Below, piece after piece: positions 8,827-16,576 of a stretch of 64,000 bases of DNA (positions within the stretch are counted from its first letter, which is position 1; the number at the start of each line of letters is the position of its first letter). The stretch is from CAYJAZ01 sp964368455. Lineage in GTDB: Bacteria; Desulfobacterota; Desulfovibrionia; Desulfovibrionales; Desulfovibrionaceae. A model generated the notes under the pieces. It did no database searches. It was not told the DNA's origin and was given only the letters and a program-made list of their open reading frames with translations. Where the stretch lies: contig CAYJAZ010000011.1 in NCBI GenBank assembly GCA_964368455.1, forward strand, positions 1 through 64,000, written 5' to 3'. The translations under genes and the position numbers were made by a program.

Positions 8827-10074
8827 TTAAGAATTTTCTTTGTTTATTTTTGCACTCATAAGAGTAGAAATTAAAGCTAATACAACACCAATACCACCAA
8901 TAGCAGCAACATATTTGAAGATCATAGCAAAGCCTTCTTGACCATGTTCATCAAGCCATGTGCCAAACATTGTGTGCATAAATAAGTCAGGCATATAACC
9001 AACTAAAGTAATAAGAGCAAGTGCAGTACCACTAATACGTGGTGGAATGCGAAGTTCTGTCAAAAGTGAATAGGCAGTTGATCTGTTCATGTAAACAGCA
9101 CAACCAAGTAAAATTACAACCATGATGAATACAGTTACTGCAGTTGTTGGAATGAAGAGTAGAAGAGCAAAAAGTCCTGCTGTAGAGATATGAGCAATTA
9201 CTTGCCATTTTGCAGATGATTTGAAAACTTTATCTGCCATGTAACCACCAAAAATACCACCAAAACGTGTACCATAGTAAATGAAGCTACTTAAAAATGA
9301 AGCAGTTGCAGCGGCAATACCAAAACTACCAGTCATATAAGGGTTGAGGTATCCAAGTCCGCCAACTAAAGTTACGCAAACAAACATAATAGCAGCACAT
9401 ACCCAAACTCTAGGCATAATAAGTACTTGTAAAAATTCTTTTAATGTAATTTTTTCTTTACCTTCTTCTTCTTGAGCTTCTTCATTGTATACTAAATCAT
9501 TACTAAAGAAGAACCAAACAGAAAGACCGCCAAGAATTGAAGCAGCAGCAAATGTCAATACAATACCTTCAAAACCTGCAATATTATTAGCAAATTGTGC
9601 TGCAACAAAAGTAGCACCAAAGGCTAGAAGCAGAGATACCATGCCGTTAATAAATTCAAAGAGACCATACATTCTGCCTTGTTCATCCTTTGTTCCAAGT
9701 AAACGAATACCTTTAAGCATGGATGGCCAGAAAGCAAAACCACCAGTTAAAGCACAAGCACCCCAAACAACAGTAGCAATAGTGAAATCGGTTCTAAACA
9801 TATAGAAAACAACACAAAGTGCACCATTTATAATACTACAGAAACTAAGTAGAGCTCTTGGTGAAAATTTATCAGCAAGCCAGCCGCCAGGAAGATAAGA
9901 AATTGTACACATAAGACCATACATTGCAACTAATTGGCCAAGTTGAGCATTGGTAAAACCTGTTGCTTCAATCATTTGTGTGTAAAATGATGATTTCATG
10001 TAAGGTAATAAATAAATACTACCATAAGTAAAAGCAAGTGCAGTTAACGCTATAAGACGTTTGACATTATTCAT
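8827..10074 (-). CDS. MFS transporter (paralogue 1 of 3)
   Basis: A 415-residue integral membrane protein with 12 predicted helices and a central loop (residues about 195-215, rich in Glu/Lys). Shared with the genes at 11763 and 13045: opening L-x-LA-x-x-x-GSIY-LPY, a Y near residue 31, the motif YLPGGWLADKFSPR (MFS motif A form), the FWPSMLKGIRLLG segment, and the C-terminal GYMPDLFMHTMFGTWLD. It begins with ATG preceded by GGGGATGT. The substrate is unknown. Co-location with glutamate dehydrogenase and an M20 amidohydrolase suggests an amino acid, acyl-amino acid or peptide-derived acid. It is transcribed alone, opposite in direction to its paralogues. Confidence 0.88.
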   Translation of the reverse strand: MNNVKRLIALTALAFTYGSIYLLPYMKSSFYTQMIEATGFTNAQLGQLVAMYGLMCTISYLPGGWLADKFSPRALLSFCSIINGALCVVFYMFRTDFTIATVVWGACALTGGFAFWPSMLKGIRLLGTKDEQGRMYGLFEFINGMVSLLLAFGATFVAAQFANNIAGFEGIVLTFAAASILGGLSVWFFFSNDLVYNEEAQEEEGKEKITLKEFLQVLIMPRVWVCAAIMFVCVTLVGGLGYLNPYMTGSFGIAAATASFLSSFIYYGTRFGGIFGGYMADKVFKSSAKWQVIAHISTAGLFALLLFIPTTAVTVFIMVVILLGCAVYMNRSTAYSLLTELRIPPRISGTALALITLVGYMPDLFMHTMFGTWLDEHGQEGFAMIFKYVAAIGGIGVVLALISTLMSAKINKENS

Positions 10075-10172
10075 AAATACATCCCCATGTTAAGAAAAAA
10101 TTAAACTTAAAGAAAAATACAAAGAACTTATACCGCAATTCTTAATATCTCTTTAAAACCCCCTAAACTAGT

Positions 10173-10203
10173 TATCTTAAATTTAAACGGTATTTTTAAG
10201 ATA
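10173..10203. promoter_or_regulatory. Inverted repeat upstream of MFS paralogue 1
   Basis: TATCTTAAA and TTTAAGATA form a perfect 9-bp inverted repeat separated by 13 bases, about 100 bases upstream of the minus-strand MFS start and in the same 428-bp gene-free space as the dehydrogenase promoter. It may be an operator or a promoter-proximal hairpin. Otherwise the space 10075-10502 is very AT-rich and holds no credible gene. Confidence 0.4.
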
Positions 10204-10384
10204 GACTACGAATTAAATACATAAACTTTTATCTATGTCAAGAAATGAAAGAAAAAAAAGGCAATTTGAATTATACTTTATTTCACAAATTAATCTTAAA
10301 AAACTTAAGCTTTTGTTATTTATCACTTTAATAATAATTATTTTTAAATACAAACAATAAAATTAATAAAAACACAGTTTTTTT

Positions 10385-10400
10385 GTTCGTAAATGCGAAC
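10385..10400. promoter_or_regulatory. GTTCG-N6-CGAAC palindrome, candidate operator
   Basis: GTTCGTAAATGCGAAC, preceded by a T-run, ends 102 bases before the start of the Glu/Leu-type dehydrogenase. A near copy (GTTCGTATGTGCGAAT, also after a T-run) lies upstream of the 2-oxoacid:ferredoxin oxidoreductase operon at 21545. Several IclR regulators are known to bind GTTCG-type palindromes. Assignment to the nearby IclR protein is inference. Confidence 0.5.
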
Positions 10401-10502
10401 GAGATATTTCTTTTTATTTATTTTTGACTTAGTTGCTAAGTATGGATAATTTATATAAAATATAGAATATACCCATAGAGGTAACACAATCGGAGGAAAA
10501 AA

Positions 10503-11669
10503 ATGGCTGAAAACAAACCTTATATCTTGGTAGAATGGCATGACACTGAAACAAGTGCAGTTGGTTGGCTTTGTGCGTATAACTTCGTGAATAACTATTG
10601 CGGTGGTGGTACACGTATGCACCCAACTGTAACAGCTGAAGAAGTTGTGCGTTTAGCTACAGCAATGGGGTATAAATACAATGCATGTGAATCTAAAACA
10701 ACTGGTGGCTGTAAGGGCGGTATCGCTTATGATTATAAAGCTCCTGATGCAAAAGATGTTTTACGTCGTTATCTAAAAGCAATGTCACCATACATTAACT
10801 GTGGTGTATCTATTGGTGGTGATCTTGGTGTTGACTATGGCGATGTTCTTCAAATTTTAGACGAAATCGGCATTGGTTTACCACAAACAAGAGCTATGCG
10901 TGAAGATCCACAACAACAAAAATTCATCAAAGCTCACGACGATGCATGCGAAATGACTTTCGATGGCTTCAAAATGTACGATATGATCACTGGTTATGGC
11001 TGTGCTGCTGCATTAGACGAAGCTTGGACATTCAAAGGCAATAAAGCTGAAGGTACTAAAGTTGTAGTACAAGGCTTTGGTTGTGCTGGTGCAAGTATGT
11101 GTAATAACCTTATACAAATGGGTTATACAGTTGTAGGTATTGCTGACGCTAACTGTATGGTTTATTGCGAAGACGGCCTTGATGTTAAAAAACTCATCGC
11201 AACTCGTAAACCAAAAGGTGAAATGGATCAAGCTGCTTTTGAATCAAATTATAAAGTTATGTCAAACACAGAATGGCTTGATGTTGATTGCGATATCTTA
11301 GTTCCAGCAGCTTTAGAAGACGTTATCAATATAAACAATGTTGATAAAGTTAAAGCAAAACTTATTGTTGAAGCTGCAAACATCCCAGTAACAACAGAAG
11401 CTGAAGAAGTTTTAGTGAAAAAAGGCGTTGATTTCTGTGTTGACTTCGTAACAAATATGGGTGGTATCCGTATTTATGAAGTTCTCGTATTTGGTTTAGT
11501 TCCTGCTGATCCAGCTGCTATCACAAAAGACACACAAGACATTATCCGTCGTCAAACAAAAAGAGTATTTGAAGAAGCAAAGAAAAGCGGTAAAACACAG
11601 CGACAAGTTGCACGTGAATTATTCGCACCTGCAAAATCAGACTTCCCAGATATTCCTCGCAATTTCTAA
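10503..11669 (+). CDS. Glu/Leu/Phe/Val-type amino acid dehydrogenase
   Basis: A 388-residue enzyme. The substrate domain holds GGGTRMHP and TTGGCKGGIAYD with catalytic Lys71, followed by SIGGDLGVD carrying the catalytic aspartate. The nucleotide domain has the Rossmann loop QGFGCAG (residues about 194-200). The C-terminal FCVDFVTNMGG closes the active site. Such enzymes oxidatively deaminate an amino acid to the 2-oxoacid, ammonia and NAD(P)H. The GGCKGG and GFGCAG variants and modest length differ from classic 420-450-residue GDH, so Glu versus branched-chain or aromatic substrate is undecided. It has a strong ribosome site (CGGAGG) and its own terminator. It would supply 2-oxoacids to the ferredoxin oxidoreductase operon. 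Confidence 0.88.
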   Translation: MAENKPYILVEWHDTETSAVGWLCAYNFVNNYCGGGTRMHPTVTAEEVVRLATAMGYKYNACESKTTGGCKGGIAYDYKAPDAKDVLRRYLKAMSPYINCGVSIGGDLGVDYGDVLQILDEIGIGLPQTRAMREDPQQQKFIKAHDDACEMTFDGFKMYDMITGYGCAAALDEAWTFKGNKAEGTKVVVQGFGCAGASMCNNLIQMGYTVVGIADANCMVYCEDGLDVKKLIATRKPKGEMDQAAFESNYKVMSNTEWLDVDCDILVPAALEDVININNVDKVKAKLIVEAANIPVTTEAEEVLVKKGVDFCVDFVTNMGGIRIYEVLVFGLVPADPAAITKDTQDIIRRQTKRVFEEAKKSGKTQRQVARELFAPAKSDFPDIPRNF

Positions 11670-11676
11670 TAATTAT

Positions 11677-11710
11677 AAGGCTAATAGGATTTTTCCTTTA
11701 GCCTTTTTTT
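11677..11710 (+). terminator. Terminator after amino acid dehydrogenase
   Basis: AAGGCTAATAGGA - TTTT - TCCTTTAGCCTT followed by a T-run; a one-base bulge interrupts the stem. Confidence 0.82.
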
Positions 11711-11762
11711 ATTTGTATTTTGTTGTTTTTTAGTTATAATTAAGCAAAAAAAGGAATCTATT

Positions 11763-12983
11763 ATGTCAAACCTTAAAAAATATCTCACTATCTTAGCTCT
11801 TTCATTTGCAGGTGGTAGTATTTATACTCTTCCTTATCTTAAATACATTTTTTATGATCCACAACTCGAAGTTATGGGCATAAATAACACGCAATCAGGT
11901 TTACTTATTTCTATGTATGCTATTGGTTGTATGCTTTCATATATTCCTGGTGGTATACTTGCTGATAGGCTTTCACCAAGAAAAGCGATTTTTGCTTCTA
12001 CAACGGCAACATTCATACTTGGTATTTTATATGCCTTTTCCTTCAACTATACAGTTTCACTCTTGATATGGGGCTTACTTGCTATAAGCACAGCCTTTGT
12101 TTTTTGGAGTTCATTGCTTAAAGCTGTTGGAATGACTGGATCTAGCGAAGAACAAGGTTTCCTTTACGGTTTATATTATGCAGGAAATGGTATTGCTGGT
12201 GCAATTATGAACTCTTTAGCTCTTTATGGCTATAGCTTAGGTGCAACACCAACAGAAGGTCTATTTTATGCTGTTGTTATTTTAAGTTGTGGTATTGGTT
12301 TATCAGGTATTTTTGTGTATCTACTCGTACCAGATGGTAAGGTTGCTACTGCTGAAGATGAAAAATTCAACGCATCGCATGTTAAAGGGCTTTTAGTAAA
12401 TCCTATATTATGGATCTTCTCTTTTATTGTATTTTCAGGTTATGTGATTTTCTCAAACGCTTCATATTTCACACCGTATCTCACAAATGTTATTGGTGTT
12501 TCAGTAGAGGAATCTGCGTCACTTTCTATTATTAGAAACTATCTTTTCTATTTACTTTCACCTATCGGTGGTTTGCTAGCAGACAAAGTTTTCAAATCAA
12601 CATCAAAGCTATTTATTGTTCTTTTTGCAATTATTGCAGCAACTTTCTTTGGCGTATTATATTTACCAGAAGGAATGAGCTCAACAGCAGTAGGAATTTA
12701 TAGCTTATTGCCAGGTGCTTTTGGATTAATGCTTTATGGTATTGTGTTCTCAGTTATCAGAGAGTTAGGAATTAAACCAATGGTAGCGGGTACAGCAATT
12801 GCGATAGCTTCAATTATAGGTTATTCACCTGACTTCTTTATGTCAACACTCTTTGGATATTGGTTAGACACACATGGAAACGCTGGATACAATTATATCT
12901 TTATCACACTTGGAAGTATTTGTCTTCTCGGTTCTCTTGTTTCATGTGTAGTTTACAATAACTATAGAAAAACGAATGCTTAA
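11763..12983 (+). CDS. MFS transporter (paralogue 2 of 3)
   Basis: A 406-residue, 12-helix membrane protein. It shares with its two neighbours the opening GGSIYTLPYLKYIFY, YIPGGILADRLSPR after TM2, FVFWSSLLKAVGM in TM4, the gene-pair motif YSPDFFMSTLFGYWLDTHG, and GTAIAIASIIGYSPD near TM10-11. AAAAAAGGAAT lies before the ATG. It sits between the dehydrogenase and the third paralogue, with a 61-base gap to the latter, so the last two MFS genes are probably cotranscribed. Function beyond proton-coupled solute transport cannot be read. The tandem copies suggest related but distinct substrates. Confidence 0.88.
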   Translation: MSNLKKYLTILALSFAGGSIYTLPYLKYIFYDPQLEVMGINNTQSGLLISMYAIGCMLSYIPGGILADRLSPRKAIFASTTATFILGILYAFSFNYTVSLLIWGLLAISTAFVFWSSLLKAVGMTGSSEEQGFLYGLYYAGNGIAGAIMNSLALYGYSLGATPTEGLFYAVVILSCGIGLSGIFVYLLVPDGKVATAEDEKFNASHVKGLLVNPILWIFSFIVFSGYVIFSNASYFTPYLTNVIGVSVEESASLSIIRNYLFYLLSPIGGLLADKVFKSTSKLFIVLFAIIAATFFGVLYLPEGMSSTAVGIYSLLPGAFGLMLYGIVFSVIRELGIKPMVAGTAIAIASIIGYSPDFFMSTLFGYWLDTHGNAGYNYIFITLGSICLLGSLVSCVVYNNYRKTNA

Positions 12984-13044
12984 TTGAATAATTTGTATAA
13001 ATAAAATAATTAGAATTATAAATACATTATTGGGGAGAAAAATA

Positions 13045-14301
13045 ATGTCAAAAACTCAAAAACTTCTTATTTTACTCTTTCTTTCACTTGGGCAAGGTTC
13101 AGTTTATTTCTTGCCTTATATTAGAAATGTGTATTACACACCATTATTAGAAACACTTGCTGTTTCAAATGCTGACTTTGGATCTTTAGTAAGTTATTTT
13201 GCTATTGGCTGTATGTTGCTTTATATACCTGGTGGTATTATGAGTGATAAGTGGAATTATAAAAAGAATATTGTTTATTCACTCTTTGCTACAGCTCTGC
13301 TTGTTGGTTCATTTGGTTTCTTCATGAACTTTAGTTATGCTAAAGCAGTTTTCTTCTTGCTTGCACTTTCAACCACCTTTGTATTTTGGTCATCAGCTTT
13401 AAAGGCTGTGCGTATTCTTGGTGGCGATGAGCAAGAAAAAACCTATGGTTATTATTATGCAATGCAGGGTATTTTATCTATTGTTATTCAATCTGCCATG
13501 CTCTTTGTATATAACCAATTTGCAGATACTGTAACAGGCCTTAGAATAGTATTATTTATAAATGCTGCTATGAATGCTGTTTCTGCTATTTTCTGTCAAA
13601 TATATCTGCCTAATCCTGACGATGAAGCAATGAAGCAAGGTGATGATGGTGGCTTTGAATTTAGCATGGTTGGTAAGGTTATTTTGAATCCACTTATTTG
13701 GATCATTTCAATTCTTATCTTTTGTGCTTACGGCCTTTATTCAAATTCTTACTATTTCTCAACCTACTTATCAGAAGTAAAAGGCATGAGCTTTAATGTT
13801 GCTGCAAATCTATCGCTTATTCGTGTAACATATATGCTTTCATTTGCATCACTCATTGGTGGACTTATTGCAAGTAAATTGCGTTCAACAACAATTTGGT
13901 ATATGATTTGTGCTGTTTGTTCTGCTTTATCTTGTTTTACTTTTATTACATTAGCAAAAGCAGATATAAGCCTAACACTTTTAGGTGCAATTTCAATATT
14001 ACCATCAGCATTTATGCTTTTAGTTTATGGACTTACAAGTTCACTCTACCAAGAATTTGATATCCCAACAGCCTACACAGGTACGGCTATTGGTGTAGTT
14101 TCAATTATTGGTTATACTCCTGATTTACTCTTTGGACCAATCTTAGGCTCTTTCCTTGATACTGCAAATGCAAGCGGGAATAGTGCTGAAGGTTATATAC
14201 AAATCTTCAAATTCTTTGGTCTTTTAGGTGGAATAGGTTTTGCGGCTGCTCTTCTTGCTCTTTTTCTCAAAAAGAAACAAGTAAAAGCTGTGAATGTTTA
14301 A
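13045..14301 (+). CDS. MFS transporter (paralogue 3 of 3)
   Basis: The start is taken at ATG 13045, which follows GGGGAG by 7 bases. A TTG 15 bases earlier overlaps that ribosome site and is rejected. The protein has 418 residues and 12 helices with the same family marks (GQGSVYFLPYIRNVYY, YIPGGIMSDKWNYK, FVFWSSALKAVRILGGDEQE, GYTPDLLFGPILGSFLD). The central loop is acidic (NPDDEAMKQGDDGG). A hairpin follows before the M20 gene, so expression of the latter may be attenuated or separate. Substrate unknown. Confidence 0.88.
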   Translation: MSKTQKLLILLFLSLGQGSVYFLPYIRNVYYTPLLETLAVSNADFGSLVSYFAIGCMLLYIPGGIMSDKWNYKKNIVYSLFATALLVGSFGFFMNFSYAKAVFFLLALSTTFVFWSSALKAVRILGGDEQEKTYGYYYAMQGILSIVIQSAMLFVYNQFADTVTGLRIVLFINAAMNAVSAIFCQIYLPNPDDEAMKQGDDGGFEFSMVGKVILNPLIWIISILIFCAYGLYSNSYYFSTYLSEVKGMSFNVAANLSLIRVTYMLSFASLIGGLIASKLRSTTIWYMICAVCSALSCFTFITLAKADISLTLLGAISILPSAFMLLVYGLTSSLYQEFDIPTAYTGTAIGVVSIIGYTPDLLFGPILGSFLDTANASGNSAEGYIQIFKFFGLLGGIGFAAALLALFLKKKQVKAVNV

Positions 14302-14306
14302 TTATT

Positions 14307-14336
14307 AATGTCCAATAATTTTTATTATTGGGCATT
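14307..14336 (+). terminator. Hairpin between MFS and M20 genes, possible attenuator
   Basis: AATGTCCAATAA pairs with TTATTGGGCATT (12 bp with one G-T pair); the loop is T-rich. The following bases (ATTCTTT) form only a weak T-tract, so partial termination is likely. Confidence 0.55.
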
Positions 14337-14361
14337 ATTCTTTAATAAAAAGGATTACATT

Positions 14362-15543
14362 ATGGGAAAGCTTGATAATAATTTATTAAAATATATTGAA
14401 AAAAACTATGAAACTGCAAAAAATCTCGCAGATTATATCACAGACAATCCTGAATGCGGTAGTGAAGAAAAACTTGCTTGTGCTTATTATGTAAAATTAT
14501 TAGAAGAAAATGGTTATGAAGTTGAAGCACCTGTTGCTGATGTGCCTTATTCATTCAGGGCTGTGCATAAATCACGCGTGAACCATAAAGGTAAAAAAGC
14601 TGTTTTCATGTGTGAATATGATGCATTGCCAGAACTTGGCCATGCATGCGGGCATTCTGTGAGCGGAGCAGCATCTTTCTTGGCAGCAATAGCAATAAAT
14701 GAAGCCTATCCTGAATCAGATATTCGCATGGATATCTTAGGCACTCCAGCAGAAGAATATCCTGGTGGTAAAGTGATGCTTGCTGATAAAGGGATTTTTA
14801 ATGACTATGAATTTGCGATCATGGCTCATATGCTAGACTATAATTGTGCTGGTTTTCCAATTCTAGCTTGTAATGATAAATACATCACATTTCACGGAAA
14901 ACCCTCGCATGCTTCAGCTTTGCCTGAAAAAGGTTTAAATGCATTAAACGCGGCAAGAATTTTTATGGATGCTATGGATATGTGGCGTCAACATTTACCA
15001 AAATATAATCAAATTCATGGTGTTGTAGTAAAAGGTGGCGATTTACCAAGCATCGTTCCAAGCAAGGTTGAATTAAACTACTATTTTAGAGCAAAAGATT
15101 TAGCTTCATTAGACGCATTAACCGAAAAAGCAGAAAATTGTGCAAAAGGTGCGGCTCTCTGTACTGGCTGTACTTATGAATTTGTTCAGCAATATCTCAC
15201 CTATGCAGATCTTTCTAACCCACCGCAAGGTATAGAGCTATTAGAAGAAATCTTCAAGGATCTCAATCTCAAAACTCAGCCTATAGGCGAGCCAGGCGGC
15301 TCCTCTGACGCAGGCAATGTCGACTATATCATCCCAACCTTCCACCCACTCGTCTCCGTAAGTGCAGGTAAAACCATTCCTATTCATTCGCCTGAATTTG
15401 CACACCTCATGAAGCAAGATTCCGCCTACGAAGCACTAAAAAATTCTGCGATATTAATCAGTGAATTCGCACTAAGACTCTCAAATGATATGCCAAAATT
15501 AGAAGCTATCAAAGCATGGCATAAAGAATTTAGAGGGTTATAA
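14362..15543 (+). CDS. M20-family amidohydrolase / acyl-amino acid hydrolase
   Basis: The start is ATG 14362 after AAAGGATT; an upstream in-frame ATG at 14308 lies inside the hairpin and has no ribosome site. The protein has 393 residues. It carries the M20D metal site GHACGHS (Cys96, His98), then GTPAEEYPGGK with the catalytic Glu pair, a dimerisation domain beginning at FHGKPSHASALPEKGLNALNA, and a late His near TIPIHSPEF. Relatives hydrolyse N-acyl amino acids, peptides or p-aminobenzoyl-glutamate in the cytoplasm. Next to two MFS genes and an amino acid dehydrogenase, it may release an amino acid from an imported amide (inference). Confidence 0.85.
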   Translation: MGKLDNNLLKYIEKNYETAKNLADYITDNPECGSEEKLACAYYVKLLEENGYEVEAPVADVPYSFRAVHKSRVNHKGKKAVFMCEYDALPELGHACGHSVSGAASFLAAIAINEAYPESDIRMDILGTPAEEYPGGKVMLADKGIFNDYEFAIMAHMLDYNCAGFPILACNDKYITFHGKPSHASALPEKGLNALNAARIFMDAMDMWRQHLPKYNQIHGVVVKGGDLPSIVPSKVELNYYFRAKDLASLDALTEKAENCAKGAALCTGCTYEFVQQYLTYADLSNPPQGIELLEEIFKDLNLKTQPIGEPGGSSDAGNVDYIIPTFHPLVSVSAGKTIPIHSPEFAHLMKQDSAYEALKNSAILISEFALRLSNDMPKLEAIKAWHKEFRGL

Positions 15544-15564
15544 GTTTTTGTCTCCTACTTTTTT

Positions 15565-15793
15565 TGTCTCCGACGGCCAAAGGGGATAATCCCCTTTGGA
15601 AACCCTAGTATACAAGGTAAGTGCGTAGGTTTTTAGCTAAAGAAGAAAGATTATTTTTTTATTTGCGAAAAAGTTTTAAGGCTTTGGTGCTATGCACCAA
15701 AGCCTTAAATACTGTTTCGCTTTAAAATTGTGTGCTATTAATTTCTACGCAAAATAAATTGCCATTTGTCACTGTGTTCCAAATGTGTGTGAA
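15565..15793. repeat. 229-bp direct repeat, copy 1
   Basis: Matches 16091-16319 with about eight substitutions and no gaps. It contains a perfect palindrome CCAAAGGGGA-TAA-TCCCCTTTGG (15578-15599 region) and a second, longer hairpin from GCGAAA (15665) to TTTCGC (15720) whose core stem AAGGCTTTGGTGC-TAT-GCACCAAAGCCTT is perfect. The two stems suggest a structured RNA or a non-autonomous element. Confidence 0.9.
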
Positions 15794-15854
15794 TATTTTA
15801 TATTTAATGGAGCTTAAATTTTATCTTTAGCTATGAATGAAATGCTCTAGACTC

Positions 15855-15889
15855 GTCATTGCGAGGAGCTTGCGACGTGGCAATCCATG
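15855..15889. repeat. TCATTGCGAGG palindromic repeat, copy 1
   Basis: GTCATTGCGAGGAGCTTGCG continues to ACGTGGCAATCCATG; the ends ATTGC and GCAAT pair. Sequences of this type occur as dispersed intergenic repeats in many unrelated bacterial genomes. Confidence 0.75.
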
Positions 15890-16090
15890 TTTTTAAAAAT
15901 TATATAATCTTACCTGGTTTATAATAACTATCAAAAAATTATAAAAACATAACTACACAGTTGAGATTTACGCGTGACAGAAATAGGCACTGTCCTTTTG
16001 CCTCTCTTGACCCCCGCTGGAGGCGAGTGGCGAAGCATGTGATTTGAATTATAGTAATAAAATTGTAAGCGAAGTTTGTCTGTAATTTTC

Positions 16091-16319
16091 TGTCTCCGAC
16101 AGCCAAAGGGGATAATCCCCTTTGGAAACCCTAGTATACAAAGTAAGTGCGTAGGTTTTTAGCTAAAGAAGAAAGTTTATTTTTTTATTTGCGAAAAAGT
16201 TTTAAGGCTTTGGTGCTATGCACCAAAGCCTTAAATACTGTTTCGCTTTAAAATTGTGTGGTATTAATTTCTACGCAAAATAAGTTACCATTTGTCACTA
16301 CGTTCCAAATGTGTGTGAA
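16091..16319. repeat. 229-bp direct repeat, copy 2
   Basis: Second copy of the repeat at 15565, same orientation, same internal hairpins (long hairpin 16191-16246). The few differences lie mostly outside the stems, which fits conservation of structure or a recent duplication. Confidence 0.9.
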
Positions 16320-16373
16320 GTAATAATATTAAGTAGAGAGATATTTATCCCATTAAACACGTATAACAACTTT

Positions 16374-16417
16374 GTCATTGCGAGGAAAGAGCAAAGCGAA
16401 TGACGTGGCAATCCATG
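16374..16417. repeat. TCATTGCGAGG palindromic repeat, copy 2
   Basis: GTCATTGCGAGGAAAGAGCA continues to GACGTGGCAATCCATG. It is longer than copy 1 by an internal 9 bases but has identical ends, so it is an independent member of the family rather than part of the 229-bp duplication. Confidence 0.75.
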
Positions 16418-16460
16418 TATTTATTGCTTTTCATGTGAATTACCCTTAGCTATAAAAACA

Positions 16461-16486
16461 AAAAGACTGCATAAGCAGTCTTTTTT
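16461..16486. terminator. Bidirectional terminator
   Basis: AAAAGACTGC - ATAA - GCAGTCTTTT with T-runs on both strands. It would stop the minus-strand acyl-CoA synthetase operon. Confidence 0.85.
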
Positions 16487-16510
16487 GCTATTTTTAAGGA
16501 GGGGAGAGCT

Positions 16511-16555
16511 CGAGAGGGGAACCTCATTTTTATAAAAAATGCGGTTCCCCTCTCG
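16511..16555. other. Strong long hairpin downstream of acyl-CoA synthetase
   Basis: CGAGAGGGGAACC pairs perfectly with GGTTCCCCTCTCG, and the interior CATTTTT/AAAAATG extends the stem. There is no T-tract beside it, so it may protect the 3' end of the minus-strand operon transcript or pause polymerase ahead of the terminator at 16461. Confidence 0.7.
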
Positions 16556-16576
16556 AAAATCTTCAACTATTAAAAA

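Larger units (their letters stand above)
15544..16460. repeat. Gene-free repeat island
   Basis: About 900 bases with no credible coding frame. It is built of two tandem units offset by exactly 526 bases: each has a 229-bp repeat (listed separately) followed by a unique stretch and a TCATTGCGAGG palindrome. The first unit also carries a short G+C-richer stretch (CTTGACCCCCGCTGGAGGCG) around 16009-16028. The island separates plus-strand transporter genes from the minus-strand oxidoreductase operon. Confidence 0.8.

Noticed and set aside
10344..10626. Minus-strand frames at the dehydrogenase promoter
   Set aside because: They run antisense into the dehydrogenase gene and have no motif or start signal.
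15544..16576. Insertion sequence in the repeat island
   Set aside because: No transposase frame, no terminal inverted repeats at the unit borders and no target duplication could be seen; described as repeats only.
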